Shown one piece after another: positions 1 to 10,416 of a stretch of 12,196 nucleotides of DNA. Positions within the stretch are counted from its first letter, which is position 1. Each line of letters opens with the position of its first letter. The DNA comes from Tissierellales bacterium. Lineage in GTDB: Bacteria > Bacillota > Clostridia > Tissierellales > Tissierellaceae. A program made the position numbers and the translations under genes. The DNA lies in assembly GCA_030146915.1 (NCBI GenBank), contig JASLAT010000038.1:1-12196 (forward strand), given 5' to 3'. The notes beneath the pieces were generated by a model. It saw only the letters and a list, made by a program, of their open reading frames with translations. It ran no database searches and was not told the DNA's origin.

Positions 1-12
1 TGCTCTCATTTA

Positions 13-129
13 ATTTGGCGGCTACCTACTCTCCCAAGACGTCACCGTCTAAGTACCATCGGCGTTAGAAGGCTTAACTTCCGTGTTCGAGATGGGTACG
101 GGTGTATCCCTTCTGCTATCGCCACCATA
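13..129 (-). rRNA. rrf: 5S ribosomal RNA
   Basis: Read on the minus strand, the segment opens with TATGGTGGCGATAGC and carries the universal 5S core CCCATCTCGAACACGG. It closes with AGCCGCCA, which pairs with the opening TGGTGGC to form helix I. The length of about 117 bases is normal. It is the last gene of the rRNA operon, 38 bases after 23S. Ends are set by the terminal helix and may be off by a few bases. Only 12 bases follow it in the window, so no operon terminator can be seen. Confidence 0.95.
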
Positions 130-148
130 TTTAATTGTACCTTAACTT

Positions 149-167
149 AATAGTGAAACATATTTCT

Positions 168-175
<8 letters not shown>
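149..175 (-). other. 3' arm of the 23S processing stem
   Basis: This 27-base stretch is complementary to 3208-3234, on the other side of 23S, with one mismatch. The two arms would bring the ends of 23S together in the precursor RNA. Such stems are the usual RNase III (or Mini-III in Bacillota) substrate for 23S maturation. The inner 8 bases of each arm are the likely mature termini. Confidence 0.85.
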
Positions 176-3215
<3,040 letters not shown>

Positions 3216-3251
3216 AGAAATATCTTTCACTATTTTATTGTAAAGGTTCAA

Positions 3252-3327
3252 TGGTGGAGGTAAAGAGATTCGAACTCTTGACCCCCTGCTTGCAAGGCAG
3301 GTGCTCTCCCAACTGAGCTATACCCCC
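3252..3327 (-). tRNA. tRNA-Ala (anticodon TGC)
   Basis: The 76-base minus-strand sequence starts GGGGGTATAGCTCAG and folds as a cloverleaf. The anticodon loop is CTTGCAA, giving TGC, and the T-loop is GTTCGAATC. The acceptor stem GGGGGTA pairs with TACCTCC, followed by an encoded ACCA tail. It sits in the 16S-23S spacer, as is common in Bacillota. There is no accompanying tRNA-Ile, so this operon carries a single spacer tRNA. Confidence 0.98.
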
Positions 3328-4968
<1,641 letters not shown>

Positions 4969-5069
4969 AAGTTTAATCTGACTCTGTATTTAAATCTGAA
5001 TTATTTAACTCAAAGTTATTAACGTATTTAGTTTGTTTAGGTTCACGTCGTCGTTTTGACGACTTATTA

Positions 5070-5098
5070 ATATTATCACCTATTGTTTATCTTGTCAA
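5070..5098 (-). promoter_or_regulatory. rrn promoter, proximal (P1)
   Basis: On the minus strand, TTGACA (5098-5093) is followed after exactly 17 bases by TAATAT (5075-5070). This is a near-perfect vegetative sigma promoter, about 100 bases before the mature 16S 5' end. It is the nearest of three promoters of the same design. Confidence 0.88.
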
Positions 5099-5164
5099 GT
5101 CTTTTTTACTTTTTCTTTGGAAAACTAGTTTCCAAAGCACTTAACTTCATAAGTGACTTTATTT

Positions 5165-5194
5165 ATATTACCATCTTAAGCTATGGTTTGTCAA
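5165..5194 (-). promoter_or_regulatory. rrn promoter, middle (P2)
   Basis: TTGACA (5194-5189) and TAATAT (5170-5165) are separated by 18 bases on the minus strand. It lies 95 bases upstream of P1 and uses the same hexamers, which supports a tandem array rather than chance. Confidence 0.82.
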
Positions 5195-5248
5195 ATGTTT
5201 TTACTTTCTATCATTTGAACGACCATTCATCTTTAAGACGACTTTTAT

Positions 5249-5277
5249 ATATTAACAAGTATGAAAGCTTTTGTCAA
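5249..5277 (-). promoter_or_regulatory. rrn promoter, distal (P3)
   Basis: TTGACA (5277-5272) and TAATAT (5254-5249) are spaced by 17 bases on the minus strand, 84 bases upstream of P2. Its -35 box lies 3 bases downstream of the T-run of the preceding operon's terminator. Confidence 0.82.
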
Positions 5278-5280
5278 ATT

Positions 5281-5302
5281 AAAAAAGGCCACCTGGGCCT
5301 TT
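5281..5302 (-). terminator. Intrinsic terminator of the PTS/amidase operon
   Basis: On the minus strand the stem AAAGGCC/GGCCTTT has a five-base loop (CAGGT) and runs into six T residues. It begins 1 base after the TAA stop of the lactose-family EIIA gene. It ends the eight-gene operon before the rRNA promoters. Confidence 0.88.
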
Positions 5303-5303
5303 C

Positions 5304-5612
5304 TTAATTTATCTTCTTATATATATCTATAAATTCTTCAGTTAATTTTTTCAAGAGTTCAGTCTGCATCATTTGATCCTCAGCATGCATTAGGATTAAA
5401 GAAAACTCTACCTTTTCTCCTCCCATATCCTTTTGAATCAGGTCCATATGAACCTCATGTGCCTTTAATAGACTTTCATCAGCTACTTCAACTTTCTTTG
5501 CAGCCTCTTCAAACTTTGATTCTTTAGCCAAGTCTATAGCTTCAAAAAGACTGGACTTAGCATCTCCTGCATTTGATATTATTTGAAAACAAATTAATTC
5601 TAATCCTTCCAT
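5304..5612 (-). CDS. PTS lactose/cellobiose-family EIIA
   Basis: This 102-residue protein is a complete EIIA of the lactose/cellobiose PTS family, a small all-helical phosphocarrier. It takes phosphate from HPr and passes it to the EIIB cysteine. The phospho-acceptor is His76 in the family motif HAEDQMM (76-82). The helices fit the usual trimeric three-helix fold, and the length matches the family. It is the last gene of the operon, 8 bases after the amidase gene. Its Shine-Dalgarno AGGAGG overlaps that gene's TAG stop, suggesting coupled translation. It is separated from the EIIB and EIIC genes by three enzyme genes, yet it is the only lac-type EIIA in the operon and so is their likely partner. 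The exact sugar cannot be told from EIIA. Confidence 0.95.
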   Translation of the reverse strand: MEGLELICFQIISNAGDAKSSLFEAIDLAKESKFEEAAKKVEVADESLLKAHEVHMDLIQKDMGGEKVEFSLILMHAEDQMMQTELLKKLTEEFIDIYKKIN

Positions 5613-5620
5613 AATTCCTC

Positions 5621-6577
5621 CTATTTTAACTCTAAGGGAGCAGTCCTTGTTCTAATGTAGTCATCCAACCACTCTTGACTGGCCTTGGAGTATTTAGTCT
5701 TCCCATCTTCTATTTCACATACATAAACTTGAGGCTCCTGTCCATGGCTGGCAACTGCAAAGGAGAATCCCTCTATATTAGTAGCAACACCGAAGTTTCC
5801 ATCCTTGTCCATGGCAACAACCGATAAATCTCCAGCCTGGCCTCTTTTTCTTTTTAACTTGGCATCCAAGTCTATAACCGCCTTGTCACAAGCCTCTTGA
5901 GGACTTAGGCCTTTGGCCATAAGAGAAACTATCTCATAACTAATAGCCCCCTTCATAAGGTCTTCCCCCAAACCAGTTGCTGTAGCTCCACCAATTTCAC
6001 TATCTACGTAAAAGCCACTACCACATACTGGAGAGTCTCCTACCCTGCCTGGTCTTTTCATAAAAAGACCGCTGGTAGATGTTCCTGCCACCATAGAATT
6101 ATTTCCCAAGGCAACCATTCCAACTGTGTCATGGCCTGCATAAGGCTTAAGATCCTTTTCTTTTTCTTCCTTTACCCTATTCTTATAATGGATTAGGGCC
6201 CTGTCAGTCAACATGTTTTTTCTTTCAAAGCCTTCCTTACTGGCAAATTCCTCTGCTCCCCTTCCCACTAAAAAGTTATTAAAGTCATAAGAACTCAACT
6301 TTCTAGCTATACTTATAGGGTTGGCAAAGTCTCTAATAGAGGCTACCGCTCCAAAAGATAGGCTATCTCCATCCATATAGGCTGCGTCCAATTCTACAAT
6401 TCCATTTTCATTGGGAAGACCTCCATATCCTACTGATTTAAAGTAGGGATAGTCTTCCACCTCTTTAATGGCTATCTCCAAGGCATCACCTGGATCTTTA
6501 TTTTCCCTTAATAGGCTAGCGGCCTTTTCAACTCCTTCAAATCCCATTCTCCAAGTAGCTATAATTCCCCACTTCAT
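5621..6577 (-). CDS. Aspartylglucosaminidase (N4-(beta-N-acetylglucosaminyl)-L-asparaginase), cytoplasmic
   Basis: This 318-residue protein is an Ntn-hydrolase of the glycosylasparaginase family. The family splits GlcNAc-Asn into aspartate and an amino-sugar, after self-cleavage into alpha and beta chains. The new N-terminus would be Thr151 in GHDTVGM (148-154), the form typical of aspartylglucosaminidase rather than plant-type isoaspartyl peptidase. GTSTSG (165-170), GRVGDSP (177-183; Arg178 and Asp181 as substrate binders) and ATGLGED (200-206; Thr201-Gly202 oxyanion pair) are all present. I see no signal peptide, whereas the human and Flavobacterium enzymes are exported or lysosomal. The start codon lies 1 base after the dipeptidase stop, with GAGGG as ribosome site inside the upstream gene's end. 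Isoaspartyl peptidase or asparaginase side activity is possible. Confidence 0.92.
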   Translation of the reverse strand: MKWGIIATWRMGFEGVEKAASLLRENKDPGDALEIAIKEVEDYPYFKSVGYGGLPNENGIVELDAAYMDGDSLSFGAVASIRDFANPISIARKLSSYDFNNFLVGRGAEEFASKEGFERKNMLTDRALIHYKNRVKEEKEKDLKPYAGHDTVGMVALGNNSMVAGTSTSGLFMKRPGRVGDSPVCGSGFYVDSEIGGATATGLGEDLMKGAISYEIVSLMAKGLSPQEACDKAVIDLDAKLKRKRGQAGDLSVVAMDKDGNFGVATNIEGFSFAVASHGQEPQVYVCEIEDGKTKYSKASQEWLDDYIRTRTAPLELK

Positions 6578-6578
6578 C

Positions 6579-7706
6579 TTATCCCTCTTTCCTTTCTGTC
6601 ATTAATTTATATAAGGCATTGGCATATATCTTAGTCATAAGTATAAGGTCATCTATAATCATCCACTCATCTGGATTGTGACCTATCCCCTTTTGACCTG
6701 GAAAAGATGGTCCAAAGGGAATAATGTTTGGAACTATTTTAGCATAGGTTCCCCCTGTTGTAGTAAGAGGACTAGAATCTAAATCTGTATTTTCTTCATA
6801 GGCCTCTGTCAATTTTTCAACTAAAAATGAATCCTTGTCAAACTTAACTGGATCAAAGTTATGGATAATCTCCACTCTTAAGTTTTTAGCCTTAAGAGCT
6901 ATCTTGTCTCTTAGCTCTTCCTTACTAGTTATAGCAGGATAGCTTAAGGACATGGTAAAGGAAAGTCTTCCATCTTTTTTAGCTAATTTGTAGTTTCTCA
7001 TTTCTAAAAGTCCAAACTCTTCATCTCTTATATCAATTTCCAACTTATTGCCATAGATATTACTAGATAGAATATATTCGTTCATAAAGTTAAAGAAGTC
7101 TTCATGCTGGTCCATAGTTCCACTAACTTCAACTACAGCCCTGCCCCTCTCTCCATAGATAGCTGGAAACTTATTGTCTGGAGTCCAGCCCATAAGAGGA
7201 GCCTTTTCTTTTTCTAGGAAATACTTCATATCATTAAAGCCTGTCTCCTCATTGGTTCCAAAGACAATCCTTACTGGTAGATCAGTTTCCACTCCCAATT
7301 CTTTTAAAACATAAAGGGCATATAGGTTGGAAATAATAGGTCCCTTATTATCTAGAACCCCTCTTCCATACATTTTACCCTGGTCTATTTGTCCACCATA
7401 AGGCTCATACTTCCAGCCATCTCCTTCAGGAACCACATCCAAGTGGCCAAAGATTCCTATATAGTCGCTATGGTCTCCACCCTTTCCATACTGGGCATAG
7501 CCCGCATAGTTATCAATGTTTTTAGTGGTAAAGCCTAGCTCTTCAGATAGTTTTAAGGCCTCTTCCAAGGCCAGGCGTGGTCCTTTACCAAAAGGAGAAT
7601 CTTCACTGGGCTTTTCTTCTACACTTTTAATATTTACCAGACGGATAACACTGGCTATAAGATCATCTGCCAGTTCATCCACCTTCTTGTTTATTAAATC
7701 CTTCAT
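6579..7706 (-). CDS. M20 family dipeptidase, PepV/Sapep type, shortened
   Basis: This is a dinuclear-metal dipeptidase-like protein of 375 residues. Candidate metal and catalytic residues match PepV in order and spacing: His88 and Asp90 (GHLDVVPEGDGW), Asp119 (GRGVLDNKGP), Glu153-Glu154 (TNEETGF), Asp177 (GWTPDNKFP) and His343 (GIGHNPDEW). PepV and Sapep are about 470 residues long. The missing 95 or so fall between roughly 190 and 310, in the lid domain that caps the substrate. The lid motif I recall as RYP in PepV reads LSYPA here (residues 254-258), so a substrate-carboxylate arginine may be absent. Its ribosome site AAGGAGG is well placed. It lies between the GrdB-like and amidase genes, so the substrate may be a small peptide or glycosyl-amino-acid from the same source. 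Specificity is not established. Confidence 0.9.
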   Translation of the reverse strand: MKDLINKKVDELADDLIASVIRLVNIKSVEEKPSEDSPFGKGPRLALEEALKLSEELGFTTKNIDNYAGYAQYGKGGDHSDYIGIFGHLDVVPEGDGWKYEPYGGQIDQGKMYGRGVLDNKGPIISNLYALYVLKELGVETDLPVRIVFGTNEETGFNDMKYFLEKEKAPLMGWTPDNKFPAIYGERGRAVVEVSGTMDQHEDFFNFMNEYILSSNIYGNKLEIDIRDEEFGLLEMRNYKLAKKDGRLSFTMSLSYPAITSKEELRDKIALKAKNLRVEIIHNFDPVKFDKDSFLVEKLTEAYEENTDLDSSPLTTTGGTYAKIVPNIIPFGPSFPGQKGIGHNPDEWMIIDDLILMTKIYANALYKLMTERKEG

Positions 7707-7724
7707 AACTACCTCCTTAAAATA

Positions 7725-7753
7725 GCAAAAGTAGTCAATATTGACTACTTTGC
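7725..7753 (-). promoter_or_regulatory. Intergenic perfect palindrome / RNA hairpin
   Basis: In the 53-base gap before the dipeptidase gene, the minus strand contains AAGTAGTCAATATTGACTACTT, a perfect 22-base palindrome. It is flanked by GCA and TTGC, so it folds into a long hairpin. TTTT and a broken T-rich stretch follow, then the ribosome site of the next gene. It could be a weak attenuator, an RNA-processing or stabilising element, or a protein-binding operator. It is the only sizeable gap in the operon. Confidence 0.6.
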
Positions 7754-7759
7754 ATCCTA

Positions 7760-8278
7760 CTAATATAGTAAATCTTTAAATGTATCCTTCTTCTTGCCTT
7801 CTGACAATTCCTTGGCTACATAAACAATATTTTCCAAGGCCTGGTTAAGTCCTATACCGCCCTTTTTAGGCATCTTTACTATACTAATCTCATCCTTATA
7901 TTGGCTAATAGTATCACTGTTATCGTCTGACATGGCTGCGACAACAGCTATATCTGTTTTGTCCTGGATCATCTTGGCTGTAACGGCCGCCATGTGGGCA
8001 TAGCCCGCATAGTTATAGGCAGGTCCACATATTACTGCATCAGGACCAATTTTTTTAACCATGGCAGTTAGCTTTTTAGCATTTAATTCCTGGTCGTCAT
8101 GGAAGTAGCCGTCTCCACAATAAAGAGTAGCTACTACTTCTGCACCAAACTTTTCAAAATGAGGTTCCAGCATATGGGCTGCCCCCATTCCACCTTTTTC
8201 TATTCCCAAGGGTAGGTCTGGTCTTTCCTTACCGCCCAAGCCTGCTTGTACTTGATCGAAAAATAATACTATTTTCAT
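7760..8278 (-). CDS. Stand-alone GrdB N-terminal-domain-like protein
   Basis: This 172-residue protein resembles the N-terminal half of GrdB, the selenoprotein subunit of glycine/sarcosine/betaine reductase component B. Shared features are AGLGG (12-16), ATLYCGDGYF (50-59, versus ATVxCGDxYF) and CGPAYNYAGYAH (84-95, versus AGPAFNAGRYG). A C-terminal VKMPKKGGIGL/ALEN stretch is similar to the GrdB segment near its middle. GrdB is about 430 residues and has a selenocysteine in its second half, all of which is missing. The stop is TAG followed by the next gene's leader, so selenocysteine readthrough is not the explanation. I chose ATG at 8278, which has AAGGAG six bases upstream, over TTG at 8281. 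Two cysteines (54, 84) are candidate functional residues. Its function is unknown; reductase activity is not implied. Confidence 0.75.
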   Translation of the reverse strand: MKIVLFFDQVQAGLGGKERPDLPLGIEKGGMGAAHMLEPHFEKFGAEVVATLYCGDGYFHDDQELNAKKLTAMVKKIGPDAVICGPAYNYAGYAHMAAVTAKMIQDKTDIAVVAAMSDDNSDTISQYKDEISIVKMPKKGGIGLNQALENIVYVAKELSEGKKKDTFKDLLY

Positions 8279-8284
8279 CAATAG

Positions 8285-8290
8285 CTCCTT
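8285..8290 (-). promoter_or_regulatory. Ribosome binding site deciding the GrdB-like start
   Basis: AAGGAG on the minus strand lies 6 bases before ATG at 8278 but only 3 before the in-frame TTG at 8281, so the ATG is the better start. The site directly abuts the TAA stop of the EIIC gene. Confidence 0.75.
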
Positions 8291-9643
8291 TTATAAATCA
8301 TCAATAGATAAGTCATCAAAGGATAATTCATCTATTTCGTCTTTCTTGTTTTCTTCATTCTTTTCTTCTTCTATATATTTCTTATCTAAAATCTTTATAA
8401 ACGGATAGTAGATAAAACATCCTATTATTATAAAGACTAGTTGAAGAAGGGCCGCCCTCCAGCTTCCCGTAGTCAGATAACCTGATATAATCGGTGGAGT
8501 TGCCCAAGGTATGGTTATTCCCGATGTCTTAGGTATAAAGTTTGTAGCAAAACCTATGTAGGAAATAACTGTATTAACTATTGGAGTAAGTATAAATGGT
8601 ATGGCTATAATAGGGTTTAACACCACTGGTAAACCAAATATTAAAGGCTCATTTATACCAAATATTCCAGGTACTAGAGACAATTTACCCAACTGTCTAA
8701 TTCTTTCTGATTTAGCAAACAACAACATTACTATTACTAAAGATAGGGTACTTCCCCCTCCTCCTGCTGTTTGGAAAAAGTCTACAAAGTTACCAGTAAA
8801 TATATGTGGTAGTGGCAATTTTGCTTCATAGGCTGCTATATTATCTAAAGATATAGTTCTAAATATTGGTGACCATATTGAGTTTGTTACTGCTGGTCCA
8901 TTTATACCAAACATCCAGAACAAGGAACTGAATAAGCTGTATAGAATCAAAGATCCTAGAGTATTACCAACGTTTACCAATGGTGCTTGTAGTACTGTGT
9001 AGATAAATTCTTGAGCTGATCCATAGGATGTGTTCAAGAAAATAATATTAACTATGAAAAATACAAGCATTACTAGTCCACTTGGAATAATTGCCGCAAA
9101 TGAATCTACAACTGCTGGTGGTACTCCTGGTGGCATCTTAATTGTCCAACCCTTGTCATACACCCAGTTTAATAATTTAGCAGATAATAATGCTACAATC
9201 ATAGCTAAGAATATACCGTTATTACCAATCTTTCCAAAACTCAAACCACTTACTTGACCTAAAACTTGATCGTCTTGAACAAAATCAATTTTTGTAGGTG
9301 TTAAGATTAAATAGGCAACTAAACCTGTTAAACCACTTTGAATTTGCTTGCCCCCTAGTTCCCTAGCATAGGCATAGGATACACCGATAACAGTACTTAG
9401 AGAAACAATACTAAAGGTAGCATTGGTTACTGCTCCCAGGTACTTTTCCCAACCTTCTCCAAAGAATTTAGCCCAAAATCCTGACCAACCTTCTATAGGG
9501 AAGTTTGCAAGTAATAAAAATATTGAACCGACGATTACTAATGGTGATGTAAATAAAAAACCATCTCTAATAGCTATAAGTACCTTATTTCTTCCCAATA
9601 CATCAGCTACAGGCATCAACCATTTTTCTAATTTCTTAAGCAT
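8291..9643 (-). CDS. PTS lactose/cellobiose-family EIIC permease
   Basis: This 450-residue membrane protein is a complete EIIC of the lactose/cellobiose/chitobiose family. Such proteins carry sugar through the membrane and present it for phosphorylation by EIIB. Hydrophobic segments lie at about 28-48, 72-92, 103-116, 142-160, 183-204, 226-247, 299-310, 338-362 and 397-415. Family motifs are MPPGVPPAVxxSF (170-182) and GINEPLIFGLPVVLNP (329-344), with Glu332 matching the catalytic Glu334 of B. cereus ChbC. The matching site for His250 of that protein is Asn248 here, in FGINGP. The C-terminal tail is highly acidic and ends in SFDDLSIDDL. The start has a strong GGAGGG site, 25 bases after the EIIB stop. 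The substrate is probably a beta-linked sugar or conjugate. Confidence 0.95.
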   Translation of the reverse strand: MLKKLEKWLMPVADVLGRNKVLIAIRDGFLFTSPLVIVGSIFLLLANFPIEGWSGFWAKFFGEGWEKYLGAVTNATFSIVSLSTVIGVSYAYARELGGKQIQSGLTGLVAYLILTPTKIDFVQDDQVLGQVSGLSFGKIGNNGIFLAMIVALLSAKLLNWVYDKGWTIKMPPGVPPAVVDSFAAIIPSGLVMLVFFIVNIIFLNTSYGSAQEFIYTVLQAPLVNVGNTLGSLILYSLFSSLFWMFGINGPAVTNSIWSPIFRTISLDNIAAYEAKLPLPHIFTGNFVDFFQTAGGGGSTLSLVIVMLLFAKSERIRQLGKLSLVPGIFGINEPLIFGLPVVLNPIIAIPFILTPIVNTVISYIGFATNFIPKTSGITIPWATPPIISGYLTTGSWRAALLQLVFIIIGCFIYYPFIKILDKKYIEEEKNEENKKDEIDELSFDDLSIDDL

Positions 9644-9668
9644 AAGCCCTCCTCTTATTTATATAGTT

Positions 9669-9998
9669 TTATTTGTTCTCTTCTTTAAATTTCTTCATCA
9701 ACAAGATAGTCTTTTTTAAAGCTCTCTCTCCGTCCATTAGGCCATAGTCTTCACTGTCTAAAACTCCAACTGGAACCTTATATGGTTTGGCAAGTTCTTC
9801 AGTCCTGCCCAAGGTGTGCCTTACTTGAGGTCCTAATAAAACACAGTCTAGCCCCTCTTCCAACTTAGATGGTAGTAGTCTAGTACCAAAAGCCTTGATT
9901 TCAAAGGGAAGCTTGTTCTTGTCAGCAACTTCCTGCATCCTTTGAGCCATCATACTAGTACTCATTCCTGCGTCACAGAATAAATAAATTTTCTTCAT
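9669..9998 (-). CDS. PTS lactose/cellobiose-family EIIB
   Basis: This 109-residue cytoplasmic phosphocarrier of the lactose/cellobiose EIIB family moves phosphate from EIIA to the incoming sugar on EIIC. The active cysteine is Cys8 in the P-loop FCDAGMSTSMM (7-17). LLGPQVRH (54-61) and a VGVLDSEDYG stretch (77-86) are typical of the family. The length is normal. Its ATG overlaps the TGA of the upstream EIIA gene (ATGA), and AGGAGG is placed just before it. EIIB and EIIC are adjacent, so this is one transport unit together with the lac-type EIIA at 5304-5612. Confidence 0.95.
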   Translation of the reverse strand: MKKIYLFCDAGMSTSMMAQRMQEVADKNKLPFEIKAFGTRLLPSKLEEGLDCVLLGPQVRHTLGRTEELAKPYKVPVGVLDSEDYGLMDGERALKKTILLMKKFKEENK

Positions 9999-10414
9999 AC
10001 AATCCTCCTTATATTTTTTTCTATGTCATGCCTTTCTCCCTCTTCTAGAGAGCTTAGGAAGGCATCATCATCCAGGTTAATAATAATCTTTTGAATCTTT
10101 TCAATCTCCTCCTGGTCTTCCAATAAATCTCTTATAAGTACAAAGACCAAAATTTTTACGGGCTTATCATTGGTCCAAGTTAAATAATTATTTAACCTTA
10201 CTATTACTATACCCGTCTTTACCAGTTTCATTGACTCTATATGGGGCAGGGCTAAATAATTTCCCAAATAAGTCGAACCCCTTTCTTCCCGGTCATAAAA
10301 CTTTCTTAAAAACTCTTCCTTATCCTTCATCAGACCCTTCTTTTCCAAGTGGTTATAAACCTGGTCTAGGACATCCTTTATATTTCCAGCCTCCATATCC
10401 AATATATATTCCAT
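9995..10414 (-). CDS. Stand-alone fructose/mannitol-type EIIA, probably a detached regulator domain
   Basis: This 139-residue protein belongs to the PTS EIIA-2 (fructose/mannitol, PtsN-like) family. The phospho-histidine is His58 in YLALPH (53-58), preceded by the usual R-E-x-x-G-S-T-Y-L-G stretch. This EIIA type does not normally serve a lactose-family EIIB/EIIC pair, which has its own EIIA at 5304-5612. In LicR/MtlR activators such a domain is the C-terminal module, after EIIB. Here it begins 2 bases after the regulator's TAG stop, in a different frame, without a good ribosome site, so translation probably depends on coupling. The likely role is phosphorelay to the regulator. A direct transport role is less likely but cannot be excluded. 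Confidence 0.9.
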   Translation of the reverse strand: MEYILDMEAGNIKDVLDQVYNHLEKKGLMKDKEEFLRKFYDREERGSTYLGNYLALPHIESMKLVKTGIVIVRLNNYLTWTNDKPVKILVFVLIRDLLEDQEEIEKIQKIIINLDDDAFLSSLEEGERHDIEKNIRRIV

Positions 10415-10416
10415 GG

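Larger units (their letters stand above)
4969..5280 (-). promoter_or_regulatory. rRNA operon leader and promoter region
   Basis: This 312-base stretch upstream of 16S has no gene. It contains three tandem promoters (listed separately), the 5' arm of the 16S processing stem (5008-5040), and a 6-bp hairpin with an AAAAC loop at 5047-5063 (GTCGTC/GACGAC) in the early leader. Outside these the sequence is AT-rich. The open frame readable on the plus strand here is spurious. Confidence 0.8.

Noticed and set aside
5083..5307. Plus-strand open frame of 74 codons with hydrophobic residues upstream of 16S.
   Set aside because: It overlaps three promoters and a terminator on the other strand, and its composition just reflects AT-rich DNA.
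7757..7762. Possible selenocysteine readthrough extending the GrdB-like protein.
   Set aside because: The stop codon is TAG, not TGA, and the next sequence is a palindrome and the ribosome site of the dipeptidase gene, with no GrdB-like continuation.
8601..9719. Plus-strand open frames of 75-98 codons opposite the EIIC and EIIB genes.
   Set aside because: They are antisense shadows of strongly supported PTS genes and lack ribosome sites or recognisable domains.
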